Assembly (NCBI GenBank): GCA_910585015.1
Contig: CAJUCT010000001.1
Span: forward strand, 232,325-296,324
Source of the DNA: an uncultured Acetatifactor sp.
Lineage (GTDB): Bacteria; Bacillota; Clostridia; Lachnospirales; Lachnospiraceae
Length of the DNA: 64,000 nt
Direction of reading: 5' to 3'
Below the pieces are notes generated by a model. It searched no databases. It was not told the origin of the DNA and worked only from the letters and a program-made list of their open reading frames with translations. Both the position numbers and the translations under genes were made by a program. Position 1 is the stretch's first letter, and each line of letters opens with the position of its first letter. This document shows positions 33,769 through 43,566 of the stretch, piece by piece.

Positions 33769-33860
33769 GCGCGGCAGGACCTGTTTGGCAGACCTTACGG
33801 CGGGGTGAAAGAAAATAATATACAAATGAAAGCATTAAAAGACTGTGATGCGTACAGGTC

Positions 33861-33918
33861 AGCAATATTTGTTAAATAAAAAGCAATATTTGATTAGTAT
33901 TAATTCTCAACATAATAT
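33861..33918 (+). promoter_or_regulatory. Xylanase promoter with two 11-bp direct repeats
   Basis: TTGATT (33890-33895), 17-base spacer, TAATAT (33913-33918). AGCAATATTTG occurs at 33861-33871 and 33882-33892, 21 bp apart (two helix turns), the second overlapping the -35 box; this fits an activator such as an AraC-type regulator. Confidence 0.6.
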
Positions 33919-33977
33919 ATACTGTATATGTGGGGTATTACATTTGTTTGAAAAACTATTATAGAGGAGGTACTAAA

Positions 33978-36900
33978 ATGAAAGTGCGTTTTTATCGTAA
34001 ACTGGCATTGCTTATGGCAGGCTGCCTGGTGTTTGTCAGCATCCGGTTAACCGGAATTACCGTGCAGGCGTCCCAGATGGATGGGGATGCGGATACCTGT
34101 GTCGTTCCCGGGGCGCAGGAAACTGTTACGGGCAATGACAGTGTCAGTCACGAAGATGTGAACAGCATTGCAGTGAGTTTGCCAGACGCTCAGCACACCG
34201 TTGAGGGAGCAGAGACCTATGCGGCAAAGGATTTAAAAGTCTACGGCCGTTGGAATAATACTCCCGTAGAACTCACTGACGGGAAACTGGTGTTATCTTT
34301 TTCCGAAGTATACGAGGAGTATTGTCTGGATTTACCCAAGGCATTGGACATGTCCAACTGTGAGAGCATCACAGTCAGGACAGCGGACCAGAACGGAGGA
34401 TTAGCCTTTAAGGTGTATGACGGCGCCAAAAATGAATTAAAGGCTTATTATGAAAATTCCGGTCAAAATGAATACACCTTTACCCCTGATTTTACCGGCA
34501 CAGCGGTTTGCGTCGGTGTAATGTCAAACGGAGAGAGGAATACGTACCCGTTTACAGCCGAGATGGTCAGCATTGAATTTACAATGAACGGCGCCCCGGA
34601 GGAGATTCCGCTGGGAGACAATTTGATTCAGAATCCAAACTTTGCCGATCCCGATAAGCTGGATGTGTGGGGTGCGGAAAAGGGAAGTGCTGATATCACT
34701 GCCCTGGTGGCTCAGAACGCGGTCGTCGATGAGATCAGAACTTACGGTAAGATTACAAACCGCGGTTCAAACTATAATTGTTTTGCGCAGGATATCACAG
34801 ATGTGGTTACCAAAAATGCGGAATATGAATTTACCTTTTACGTGATGCTGGATGAAAATGACTACGGGGATGCCCCTGCCCAGCAGCGTACCGTGGAGAT
34901 GGCGCCGTTTATCGTTTCGGACGGTACGTCTAACTATTCCTGCAATCTCACCGGGGACACAAAGATGGTTCTGGAACCCGGCGTGTGGACAAAATTTACC
35001 GGAACATTTGCTCCTTCCTGGACAGGTACGCTGGACAAGGTAGTGATGCGTATTCTGGAACAGGGGACAGAGTATGGCAGCGGTCCCGGTGTACAGGGTA
35101 CATACTATGCCACCGGCGTGGAACTCCGTGAAATAGTCCAACCCAAAAAAGAGATTCAGCAGGATGTTCCCGATCTAAAAGAAGCGGTTGCCCAGGAGAT
35201 GGGAGAGGATTTCCTGACGGGTGTTTCCATTGTGAATTCCGAACTGTCAGACGATTTGCTCATGCAGCTTGTCACCAAGCATTTTAATGCCGTGACCATA
35301 GGTAATGAACTGAAGCCGGATGCAATGTTTGGGTATGCCGGCACTTGTCCGGGTACAGACACGGTATCCATAAACGGGCAGGATATTCAGGTTCCCAAAC
35401 TGAATTACAGTCGCGCGGAAAAGACCCTGGATGTCCTCTATGACTGGAACCAGGAGCATCCCCAAGAGGCCATCATGGTTCGCGGGCATGTGCTGGTATG
35501 GCACTCTCAGACGCCGGAATGGTTTTTCCATGTGGGCTATGACGCCGAACAGCCATATGTGGACAAGGACACAATGGATTTGAGGCTGGAGTGGTACATC
35601 AAGACCATGGCGGAGCACTTTACCGGTCCCGACAGCAAATATAAGGACATGTTCTATGGCTGGGACGTGGTCAACGAGGCGGTCAGCGACGGTACGGGCA
35701 CTTATCGGACCGATAAGGAAAATTCCAGTTGGTGGGCAGTGTACCAGAGCAACGAGTATATTTTAAATGCGTTTACCTATGCCAACAAGTACATGCCTGC
35801 CAGCGTGGAACTGTACTACAATGATTATAACGAGTGGTTCGTGAACAAGCGAGGCGGTATCGTACAGCTTTTGAAGGATGTCAAGGCCAAGGAAGGAGCC
35901 AGAATCGACGGAATGGGAATGCAGGGGCATTACCAGACAGGCGGCTCTCCTACCATAGAGGAATTTGAGGCGGCGGCCAGGGCTTACTGCGAAGTGGTGG
36001 GTCAGGTACAGGTTACTGAGTTGGATATGGCCGCAAGCAGTTCTTACGACGGAACCCAAGGTACCTTGGCAGCGGAATATGAGAGACAGGCCAAGCGCTA
36101 CCAGGATATTTATACGGCTATCCGGCGCATGAAAGAGGAGGGGTACCGGGTCGGCAGTATTACCATATGGGGTGTGATCGACAAAAATTCCTGGCTCCAG
36201 ACGTCCAGCTCGGTGGGCGGAGGAACGGATGGCAAGAGGAAGCAGTGCCCGCTTCTTTTTGACGACGATTATCAGGTAAAGCCTTCCTATTGGGCGTTCG
36301 TCAATGTGGAGCCTCTGAAACCGGCCATCCGCAAGCTGGCTGTGGTTCGGAGTTACAAGGAGTCTTTTGAATCCGGTATTGAGCAGTCTTATACCCGCAA
36401 CGGCACAGCGGTGAGTTTTACGCCGGTATGGAACGACAATGGAATTTCCGTGCAGGTGAAGGTGACAGATCCTGTGAAGGACCCGGAGGATAAAGTGACC
36501 CTGTATCTTACAGACGAGAACGGAAACATCTTGTCCGCAGAGTGTACGCGCGCCAATGCAGCGGGGACGGGGGACGGCTATATCGCCGTTGTGAATATTG
36601 AACTTGACAGTTCTCTGCTGAAGACGGCAGCAACGGTGGGATTGGATATTGTAGTAACCAACGGCAGTCAGAAGGCGGCATACAATGACACAACTCTTTC
36701 CCAGGAGACCAGCAGCGAATATTTTGCGGCTGCGACTCTGAAACCTTATACCTATATTCCCAAGGGAACAGCGGCGGTAGACGGTGTAAGGGAGAAAAAC
36801 TGGGATGAGGCCGTGACTGTGCCCCTGACCATCCGCCAGGGGGCCGAAGCCCATGCGCTGGTGAGCCTTATGTGGGATCAGGAGTATCTGTATGTGCTTG

Positions 36901-37301
36901 CGCAGGTCAGAGATACCGTTTTAGATCAGTCCGCAAGCCAGGCCCACGAGCAGGATTCTCTGGAAATATTTATTGACGAGAACAATCACAAATCCGACGC
37001 ATACGAAGAGGATGACAAGCAGTACCGCATTAACTATATGGCGGAACAGAGTTATAACGGCAAAAAGTGTACGGCTGAAAACATTCAGTCCGCGGCAAAG
37101 ACAACAGAGGACGGCTATATTATCGAGGCGGCCATCAAGTGGACAGACATCAAGCCGGTTGGAAACATGGAAATCGGCATTGAACTTCAGATCAATGACG
37201 CGGCAGACGGGAAGCGGATCGGCACTTTGAACTGGTACGACGAGACTGGTCAGGGATGGTCAGCTCCCGGCGTGTTTGGCACGGCGGTTCTGGAAGACTA
37301 G
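33978..37301 (+). CDS. Secreted endo-1,4-beta-xylanase, GH10 with CBM22-like and CBM9
   Basis: Start 33978 follows AGAGGAGG. The 1107-aa product has a signal peptide, a beta domain (~70-205) that looks like a carbohydrate-binding module, a CBM4/9-22-type module (~210-385; NLIQNPNFADPDKLDVWG, FTGTFAPSWTGTLDKV), a GH10 barrel (~395-780) and a CBM9 domain near the C-terminus (VDGVREKNWDEAV; DSLEIFIDENNH). The GH10 signatures are all present: GNELKPDAMF, MVRGHVLVWHSQTPEWFF, acid/base Glu567 in DVVNEAVS, nucleophile Glu681 in VQVTELDMA, and ITIWGVIDKNSW. It has no dockerin and no sorting motif, so it is probably released, or held by its CBMs. Confidence 0.95.
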   Translation: MKVRFYRKLALLMAGCLVFVSIRLTGITVQASQMDGDADTCVVPGAQETVTGNDSVSHEDVNSIAVSLPDAQHTVEGAETYAAKDLKVYGRWNNTPVELTDGKLVLSFSEVYEEYCLDLPKALDMSNCESITVRTADQNGGLAFKVYDGAKNELKAYYENSGQNEYTFTPDFTGTAVCVGVMSNGERNTYPFTAEMVSIEFTMNGAPEEIPLGDNLIQNPNFADPDKLDVWGAEKGSADITALVAQNAVVDEIRTYGKITNRGSNYNCFAQDITDVVTKNAEYEFTFYVMLDENDYGDAPAQQRTVEMAPFIVSDGTSNYSCNLTGDTKMVLEPGVWTKFTGTFAPSWTGTLDKVVMRILEQGTEYGSGPGVQGTYYATGVELREIVQPKKEIQQDVPDLKEAVAQEMGEDFLTGVSIVNSELSDDLLMQLVTKHFNAVTIGNELKPDAMFGYAGTCPGTDTVSINGQDIQVPKLNYSRAEKTLDVLYDWNQEHPQEAIMVRGHVLVWHSQTPEWFFHVGYDAEQPYVDKDTMDLRLEWYIKTMAEHFTGPDSKYKDMFYGWDVVNEAVSDGTGTYRTDKENSSWWAVYQSNEYILNAFTYANKYMPASVELYYNDYNEWFVNKRGGIVQLLKDVKAKEGARIDGMGMQGHYQTGGSPTIEEFEAAARAYCEVVGQVQVTELDMAASSSYDGTQGTLAAEYERQAKRYQDIYTAIRRMKEEGYRVGSITIWGVIDKNSWLQTSSSVGGGTDGKRKQCPLLFDDDYQVKPSYWAFVNVEPLKPAIRKLAVVRSYKESFESGIEQSYTRNGTAVSFTPVWNDNGISVQVKVTDPVKDPEDKVTLYLTDENGNILSAECTRANAAGTGDGYIAVVNIELDSSLLKTAATVGLDIVVTNGSQKAAYNDTTLSQETSSEYFAAATLKPYTYIPKGTAAVDGVREKNWDEAVTVPLTIRQGAEAHALVSLMWDQEYLYVLAQVRDTVLDQSASQAHEQDSLEIFIDENNHKSDAYEEDDKQYRINYMAEQSYNGKKCTAENIQSAAKTTEDGYIIEAAIKWTDIKPVGNMEIGIELQINDAADGKRIGTLNWYDETGQGWSAPGVFGTAVLED

Positions 37302-37340
37302 AGTATCAGGCAAAACAACTATTGATATAACAAAACAGGA

Positions 37341-37380
37341 GTGGGGGCTGTGAAAAAGCTAATTTTTTCACAGCCCCCAC
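37341..37380. terminator. Long terminator-like hairpin
   Basis: GTGGGGGCTGTGAAAAA pairs perfectly with TTTTTCACAGCCCCCAC over six bases; the T and A runs are inside the stem, so it can stop transcription from both converging genes. Confidence 0.75.
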
Positions 37381-37411
37381 AATTAAGCAGTATGTCCTGA
37401 CGACGGATTGG

Positions 37412-38836
37412 CTATGGGCGGATTTTCTTTCGAAGGAGCACCAGAGCAATCACGTTGGGAAACACCATCACGGCATTGACCAGGTCAGTACATTCCCACA
37501 CCAGCTGCATGGGGATCACGGCCCCCACATAGATCATGACGATGTACACCAGCTTGTAGTGCGGGATCGCGGCCGGGCCCCACAGGTATTCCGCCGCCTT
37601 CTCGCCCATGTAGGACCAGCCGATGAGGGTGGTCAGCGCAAAAGCCGCCAGGGACAGAGACAGGAATACTTCGCCGTCCAGAGGCAGTCCCCAGGAGGAA
37701 AGGAGGGGCAGAGAGCGGAAAGCCGCAGCCGCCAGTCCGGTCTCGTTTACGCCGGCCAGGGATTCAGGGTGCAGCAGCATATTGGCCACGATGACCAATC
37801 CGGTCAGCAGGCACATGACTACGGTATCCCAGAACACGGCCGTCATGGACACATAAGCCTGGTAGGACGGCGAAACTGCGTCGGAGGAGGCTGCGCCTAT
37901 GGCGGAGGTGCCGATGCCGGCCTCGTTGGTGTACAGTCCTCTTGCAATGCCATAGCGCGCCGCCAGCAGCAGTCCTCCGCCTGCCACACCGCCCAGGGCC
38001 GCCCCGGGGGAAAAGGCACTCTCCAGAATGTACAGACAGGTTGCCCCCAGGGCACCGCGGAAGCGCCACAGCAGGGCCAGGCATCCGGCTATGTAGAGCA
38101 GACCCAGCACAGGCACCAGCCGCATACAGACCCGGCTGATGCTCCGAATACCGCCGATGAGCACCAGCCCGGTGACGACGGCGGCTGCCATGCCCACCAG
38201 ATGGGGGGACAGTCCCCAGGTCAGGGAGGTGGTCTGGGTCAGGGAGTTGGCCTGGGTGGTGCATCCCACACCGAAGGCCGCCGTCACGGTGCAGAGGGCA
38301 TAAAAACCAGCCAGAGGCTTGCAGTGAAGTCCCTCGCGGATGACATACATGGGGCCGCCGATATGGTGCCCCTCCGGGTCACGCTGCCTGTAGAGGACGC
38401 CCAGATAGCATTCCGCATAGGCTGTGGCCATGCCCAGCACCCCTGTGAGCCAGCACCACAGCACGGCGCCGGGCCCGCCCAGGGCTATGGCCGTGGATAC
38501 GCCTATGATATTGCCGGTGCCTAAAGTGGCCGCCAACGTGGTAGCCAGCGCGCCGAAGGGGGAAACCCGGTGGCGCGGGGGGCTTTTTTTTCCGGAACGA
38601 GCTGGGCCCCCGGAGGAGGCGTTGGGGGATATAGCAGCGGATTTGTCTTCCGGCGAATCCGCAGGTTCCGGGCGCAGGGACATACGGATGGCTCTGCCGA
38701 TATGCCGCTGGGGTATGTGCAGATGGATTGTAAAGTACAGATGGACGCCCAGGAGCAGGAGCAGCAGGGGCCCGTTCCATAGAAACTGGTTGATGGCTGA
38801 CAATAAACGCACAGAGAATCCTTCCGGACGGCGCAT
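37412..38836 (-). CDS. Alanine or glycine:cation symporter (AGCS family)
   Basis: A 474-aa membrane protein with about ten helices. GALATTLAATLGTGNIIGVS is the AGCS signature; AIALGGPGAVLWCWLTGVLG, YRQRDPEGHHIGGPMYVIRE, and GIARGLYTNEAGIGTSAIGA follow, the last being the conserved GxxxGxxSNEAGxGS-type motif with Thr instead of Ser before Asn. It imports alanine or glycine with sodium or protons. The residues about 50-90 form a Ser/Pro/Lys-rich loop longer than usual. It is on the opposite strand to the xylanase and follows the GerA-family gene. Confidence 0.9.
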   Translation of the reverse strand: MRRPEGFSVRLLSAINQFLWNGPLLLLLLGVHLYFTIHLHIPQRHIGRAIRMSLRPEPADSPEDKSAAISPNASSGGPARSGKKSPPRHRVSPFGALATTLAATLGTGNIIGVSTAIALGGPGAVLWCWLTGVLGMATAYAECYLGVLYRQRDPEGHHIGGPMYVIREGLHCKPLAGFYALCTVTAAFGVGCTTQANSLTQTTSLTWGLSPHLVGMAAAVVTGLVLIGGIRSISRVCMRLVPVLGLLYIAGCLALLWRFRGALGATCLYILESAFSPGAALGGVAGGGLLLAARYGIARGLYTNEAGIGTSAIGAASSDAVSPSYQAYVSMTAVFWDTVVMCLLTGLVIVANMLLHPESLAGVNETGLAAAAFRSLPLLSSWGLPLDGEVFLSLSLAAFALTTLIGWSYMGEKAAEYLWGPAAIPHYKLVYIVMIYVGAVIPMQLVWECTDLVNAVMVFPNVIALVLLRKKIRP

Positions 38837-38998
38837 AAGCCAGCGTACAATTAAGCGCTTGGAATCCCGCCCGTTATATTACACTTTCTACAGTATATGG
38901 ACATAAATACTCTTGTATGCCCATTGTCCTGCCAGGGATTCCCTTTTGTGATAAGGGGGCAGCGTATGGGCAGTGCGGAACCATTTTTGGGTCTTAAA

Positions 38999-40465
38999 TC
39001 AGGCGGCATCCTGGGGCGGCTGCGGAGATTTGCCGCGCCTCCATACCCGGCTGGGCTGGGCCCGAAAGGTGGGATAGCGCAGCAGCAGGGTTTTCAGGGC
39101 CTGCCAGTTGAAGGGATACAGGGGCCAGAGGTAGCTGTAGTCCCCGTAAGTGGGAGTGGTGACAACGGATAGTACTACCAGGGCCAGTCCTATAAGGAAG
39201 CCCCACAGCCCTCCCAGACCGGTGATCAGGATCAGGAACAGCCGATAGAGCCGCAGCCCGTCGGCGAACTCGGTGCTGCTCAGGGACAGGGTGGCCAGCA
39301 GCGTCACTGCCGCATAGAACAGCACTTCCACGGAAGCCCAGTTCAGTTCCACAGCGATATCTCCGATGATCAGTCCTCCCACGATGGACAGGGAACCGGA
39401 GAAGCGGCTGGTGCTGTGGGCGGCGGAGTACTTGAACAGATCCAGCATAAACTCCACTGCCAGCACATAGAAAAATACGGTGACAGGCCCGGCGTCCGCG
39501 CTGTCAAGTAAATGATACCGGGCGGATATGTCGGGATAATAGGATGTAAGCAGCAAGTACAGGGGCATCAGCACCAGGCTCACCAGGATGCAGGCAAAAC
39601 GGGCCAGCCGGAAATAGCTGCCCACCAGGGGACTGCTGTAGTAGTCGTCGGGACTCTGGGTAAACTGAAAGATGGTGCTGGGCAGGATCAGCACCGTGGG
39701 GGAATTGTCCACGATGATCAGCACATGTCCCTCCATCAGGTAGCTGCAGGCCACATCCGGCCGTTCTGTCAGGTGCATACTGGGCAGGGGATTGTACCAG
39801 CGTTTTTTTACCAGCAGTTCCTCCAGGCTTTTGGCCCCCATGGTCAGACTGGAGACCTGCAGCCGGGCCAGGCTTTCCGCAGTCCTCTCCACCAGATCCG
39901 GATCCGCCAGATCGTCCACATAGGCCAGAGCCACGTCTGTACGGCTGTCCGCGCCCACACTGCACAGACGGAAAGTCAGCCGGGGAGAACGAATCCGGCG
40001 GCGGATCAGGTTGGCGTTGAACAGCATGGTCTCCACGAAGCCGTCCCTGGCTCCCCGCAGCACCGGCTCCGCGTCCGGCTCGGAGATACTCCGGGCGGGA
40101 TAACTGCGCACGTCCAGGATCAGAGCCTGGTCAAAGCCGTCCACCAGCACCACCACCGGACCGCTGAGCAGCTGGCGAAGCAGCTTGTCCCAGTCTGATT
40201 CCAGCTGCACCTGGGCATAGCCGATTCGGGCCCACATATATTGCTGCAGCTGCTCCACAACGTCATCCTGCATATATTGGGGGTTTTGCAGGTCGGAGAA
40301 AATACGCTGCAATACTTCGGTGCCGCACATGCCGTTGATGCCCAGCAGGCAGGCCCGGGTTTTGCCCAGCAGCAGTTTTCTTGTGATAATGTCAAAGCTG
40401 AGGCCGATGGGCAGCAGGGTCTTGGCGGCGGTCATATTTTCCTCCAGGGATGTGGTGAGCTTCAT
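38999..40465 (-). CDS. GerA-family spore germination protein (SpoVAF/GerAA type)
   Basis: A 488-aa protein: a soluble N-terminal half (GPVVVLVDGFDQALILDVRS; EPDAEPVLRGARDGFVETML with the conserved GPR(D/E)GF-type motif; RRRIRSPRLTFRLCSVGADS) and a membrane half with about five helices (residues ~290-460). This is the GerA A-subunit layout; germinant-receptor subunits sense nutrients, and SpoVAF is the related protein in the inner spore membrane. It is a single gene with no B or C subunit beside it, favouring SpoVAF-like. The start is supported by AAAAGGAGACC. Expression in the forespore fits its sigma-G-type promoter. Confidence 0.88.
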   Translation of the reverse strand: MKLTTSLEENMTAAKTLLPIGLSFDIITRKLLLGKTRACLLGINGMCGTEVLQRIFSDLQNPQYMQDDVVEQLQQYMWARIGYAQVQLESDWDKLLRQLLSGPVVVLVDGFDQALILDVRSYPARSISEPDAEPVLRGARDGFVETMLFNANLIRRRIRSPRLTFRLCSVGADSRTDVALAYVDDLADPDLVERTAESLARLQVSSLTMGAKSLEELLVKKRWYNPLPSMHLTERPDVACSYLMEGHVLIIVDNSPTVLILPSTIFQFTQSPDDYYSSPLVGSYFRLARFACILVSLVLMPLYLLLTSYYPDISARYHLLDSADAGPVTVFFYVLAVEFMLDLFKYSAAHSTSRFSGSLSIVGGLIIGDIAVELNWASVEVLFYAAVTLLATLSLSSTEFADGLRLYRLFLILITGLGGLWGFLIGLALVVLSVVTTPTYGDYSYLWPLYPFNWQALKTLLLRYPTFRAQPSRVWRRGKSPQPPQDAA

Positions 40466-40518
40466 GGCATGGTCTCCTTTTATTGTGTCTCATCAACTAT
40501 CGTGATGCAATTCTCTCT

Positions 40519-40549
40519 TAGTATGGCGAGCAGGGAGAGAACTTATTCC
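40519..40549 (-). promoter_or_regulatory. Sigma-G-type promoter
   Basis: On the minus strand: GGAATA, 18-base spacer, CATACTA, 54 bases before the GerA-family ATG. Sigma-G consensus is TGMATA and CATACTA with 17-18 bases; the -10 is perfect. Confidence 0.75.
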
Positions 40550-40785
40550 CGTGTTTAGTTTATCAGGGGCAAGTGGTTGCAATCATATTTTGGTTGGGTT
40601 TTAAAAGCCTTCCGGACGAGAGAAAGGAGGGCGATTCAGTGTTTTCAAGTTTTTTGGAGATAACTTGTAACTAATATGCGCTCTTGTAATTTTGGAGAGA
40701 TTGTGCGATGATAAGCATATGGAAGTCGGAGGTGTGATGACGAATCGGGCGGCGATTCCTATTTTAGAGAAAGGGGCTGACATAC
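40550..40785. other. Divergent intergenic region
   Basis: Together with 40466-40549 it separates the GerA-family gene and the TPR gene. I see no further gene; AGAGAAAGGGG before 40786 gives the ribosome site of the latter. Confidence 0.4.
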
Positions 40786-43215
40786 ATGGAGGAAATCTTA
40801 CAGCAGATAGACAGGCTTTTGGAGGAAAATAAAGGAGCCCAGGCCCAGGCGCTGATGGAAGAGGGCCTGGAGCAGGCGCTGATGAGCGGAGATCGGGGCA
40901 GTGCGGTGACACTGCTGAATGAGTTGATTGGTTTTTGCCGGGAGACCGGACAGGCGGAGAAGTCCTATTATTACGGGGAGGCGGTATTAAACCTTCTTCA
41001 GGAAATGGGGCTTTCCGGGACGCTGCCCTTTGCTACCTCGGTGCTGAATATTGCCAGCGCTTACCGGGCCGGCGGGCGGCTGGAGGATGCCATGACCTGC
41101 TACCGGGCGGTGGAGCAGATCTACAGCCAGGTTCTGGAGCCGGGGGATATGCTGGTGGCCAGTCTGTATAACAACAAGGCTCTGCTGTACCAGGAGATGG
41201 GAGAGTTTGAGGCCGCCGGGGCATATTTGGAGCGGGCGCTGGAGATTGCCTTGCAGCACCCGGAGCGCTATTATGAGCAGGCCAGCAGCTATGCCAACCT
41301 GGCTGCCACATACTTGCAGCTGGGCAGGGAAGAGCAGGCGGCGGACTGTTTCCGGCGGGCCATAGACATGTTTGAGACCCATGGCGTCAGGGACGCCCAC
41401 TACTGCGCGGCGCTGGCGTCTTTGGCGGCCTATCTGTTTCAAAAGGGAGAGTTTGAAAGGGCGGAGGTATATTTTGGCAAGGCCATGCAGGGCATAGAGG
41501 AGAGCCTGGGCAGGACGGAGGCTTATTACCGGCTTAAGGAGAACGCGGAGGCGTGTCGTCGGGCCAGGGAGGAGCAGGAGGAACCCGATGCCGCAAAGCG
41601 AAATGGGGATGGTGGCACGGCTATGGCATGCCAGGGCAGACAGGCACAGTCGGGGCAGCAGGTCACGGGTATGGAACTGTGCCGGGCCTACTATGAGACC
41701 TATGGCCGGGCCATGATCCATGAAAAATTTTCGGAATACGAGGACCGGATCGCCGTGGGCCTGGCAGGCGAGGGATCCGACTGCTTCGGTTATGACGACG
41801 AGGCTTCCCGGGATCATGACTGGGGCCCCAGCTTTTTGATGTGGGTGTCGGATCAGGTCTACGAGGAGATCGGGGAGCGGCTGCAGGCGGCTTATGAGGA
41901 GCTGCCTCGGACTTTTCTGGGCTATACTTATCAGACTTCCCGTCAGGGCGCAGGCCGCAGGGGGGTGCAGACCATAAGGGGTTTTTATGGAAGGCTGCTG
42001 GGCATGGAGCATATGGAGGGAATATACAAGGCTATGGAAACGGAGAATCCGGGACTGATTCCTTTCCGGCAGATGGAGGAAAGCGCTCTGGCCGCGGCTG
42101 TGAACGGCAGTGTGTTTCGGGACGATGAGGGCATTTTTACCCAGATACGCATGCTGCTCACGGAGCATTATCCGGAGCGTCTGCGGTATCTGAGGATCGC
42201 GGAGGCGGCGGCCCGGTTCTGTCAATATGGGCAGTACAACAGCGGCCGTATGCTGCGGCGGGGGGACAGATTGAGCAGCCGCATTCTGCTGGGCAGGGCG
42301 GCGGAGGAAGCCCTGAAGCTGGTCTATTATATGGAAAGGAGTTTTCCGCCCCATGACAAGTGGCTGGCGGAGGGCGTCCGCAGACTGGGCGGCGACGGCA
42401 GATATGAGGATTTGCTGCGGCTGCTTTTGGCGGCGATGGAGAGCCCTGGGGAGAATGCCTGCCGGAGCATGGAGCAGGTGGGCGGACTGTTGGCCCACGG
42501 GCTGTACCGGGCAGGCTATATCAGCGATATTGAGAGCTTTCTGGAGGAGCATGTGGCGGAACTTCTATATAAGTCCGGTATTGCGGACAAGACTGTGGAG
42601 GAGTTGGCGGAGGCCATAGCCCGCAGGGAGTTTGAGGCGTTTGACGTGGTGAAGAACGAGGGGGGCAGGGCCAGCTGCCAGGATGACTGGTTCACTTTTT
42701 CCATCATGCGCAAGAGCCAGTATCTGACCTGGGACCACACGATGCTGTTGCAGTATCTCTACGATTTTGACCGGGAACTGGAACGGGGCCATAATCTAAT
42801 CGAAGAAAAATACGGCAGGATGATGGAGAGCACCGCCCCCGGACAATATGAGGAGATGAAAGCGCGTTTTCCGGAGATCACACCGGAGAAAAAGGAGATT
42901 ATTGAGCGGATTGTGGCCATGCAGGTGGCATGGATGGAGGAGTTTGCGGCGGACTATCCCTATCTGGCCGGCAATGCCCGCAGTATCCACACTTACGAGG
43001 ACAAGGGGTGGGACACCTCCTATGAGACCTATCTGCGGGGGGAGATCAGCACCTATTCCGACAAGATGCTGGAGCTTTATGGCAGATATATAGCGGCCCA
43101 CGCGGCGGCGGGACAGAACCTTGCCCGTGAGATTATGACCCACTCGGTGCATATGTACGGCTATGAGAGCCTGGAGGATGCGGAGGAGGGACTGCGCAGG
43201 GAGGCGGATGTATAG
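40786..43215 (+). CDS. TPR - DUF4037 - DUF4125 protein
   Basis: An 809-aa soluble protein. Residues ~1-245 hold TPR-type repeats (LPFATSVLNIASAYRAGGRL, VASLYNNKALLYQEMGEFEA, QASSYANLAATYLQLGREEQ). After a Gln/Gly linker, residues ~300-590 are DUF4037, a nucleotidyltransferase-fold domain: IAVGLAGEGSDCFGYDDEAS and RDHDWGPSF give the Gly-Ser and Asp-x-Asp sites. Residues ~610-800 are DUF4125 (FDVVKNEGGRASCQDDWFTF, SQYLTWDHTMLLQYLYDFDR, EEKYGRMMESTAPGQYEEMK). I know these two domains as adjacent in Lachnospiraceae; the reaction is not established. It may add a nucleotide to a protein or small molecule. A lone gene. Confidence 0.85.
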   Translation: MEEILQQIDRLLEENKGAQAQALMEEGLEQALMSGDRGSAVTLLNELIGFCRETGQAEKSYYYGEAVLNLLQEMGLSGTLPFATSVLNIASAYRAGGRLEDAMTCYRAVEQIYSQVLEPGDMLVASLYNNKALLYQEMGEFEAAGAYLERALEIALQHPERYYEQASSYANLAATYLQLGREEQAADCFRRAIDMFETHGVRDAHYCAALASLAAYLFQKGEFERAEVYFGKAMQGIEESLGRTEAYYRLKENAEACRRAREEQEEPDAAKRNGDGGTAMACQGRQAQSGQQVTGMELCRAYYETYGRAMIHEKFSEYEDRIAVGLAGEGSDCFGYDDEASRDHDWGPSFLMWVSDQVYEEIGERLQAAYEELPRTFLGYTYQTSRQGAGRRGVQTIRGFYGRLLGMEHMEGIYKAMETENPGLIPFRQMEESALAAAVNGSVFRDDEGIFTQIRMLLTEHYPERLRYLRIAEAAARFCQYGQYNSGRMLRRGDRLSSRILLGRAAEEALKLVYYMERSFPPHDKWLAEGVRRLGGDGRYEDLLRLLLAAMESPGENACRSMEQVGGLLAHGLYRAGYISDIESFLEEHVAELLYKSGIADKTVEELAEAIARREFEAFDVVKNEGGRASCQDDWFTFSIMRKSQYLTWDHTMLLQYLYDFDRELERGHNLIEEKYGRMMESTAPGQYEEMKARFPEITPEKKEIIERIVAMQVAWMEEFAADYPYLAGNARSIHTYEDKGWDTSYETYLRGEISTYSDKMLELYGRYIAAHAAAGQNLAREIMTHSVHMYGYESLEDAEEGLRREADV

Positions 43216-43323
43216 GGTGAAGCTGCCTTAACGGATAGGCGCTTAAGCGCCAAGGCGGACGAAAGCTCATGACGGACAATGGGGGGATGTCCGGGAGTGG
43301 GCGGTTTTATATGGAGGATTCAT

Positions 43324-43566
43324 ATGGAAGGGAGGGAGATAAGCCTGCCATCGGCCGTCATGGAACGGCTGGCGGGAAAAGAACTGGTAGAGATCACGGA
43401 GAACCACCGAAGCGGAGATCTGGTGTACAGAGTTGGGGAGGATTATATTCTCAAGGTCTTTTGCTTGACGCGTTGGGAATTGCGTTTGACAGGGAAAAGT
43501 TTGGAAGTAAACTTCCAAATACTGATTGGTGCAATATCGCAGGCAAAGCCAGCGATATGCATGTAG
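43324..43566 (+). pseudogene. Aminoglycoside phosphotransferase fragment, 3' lost
   Basis: TGGAGGATT precedes the ATG. Residues ~1-46 are a clear APH(3')-like N-terminal lobe (EISLPSAVMERLAGKELVEI, HRSGDLVYRVGEDYILKVF). After DYILKVF the family should continue with a RE-containing helix, but the frame becomes CLTRWELRLTGKSLEV and enters repeat copy C, ending at TAG in the repeat (43564-43566). The kinase domain is missing and does not resume after the repeat, where a GNAT gene begins. The truncated product cannot be active. Confidence 0.75.
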
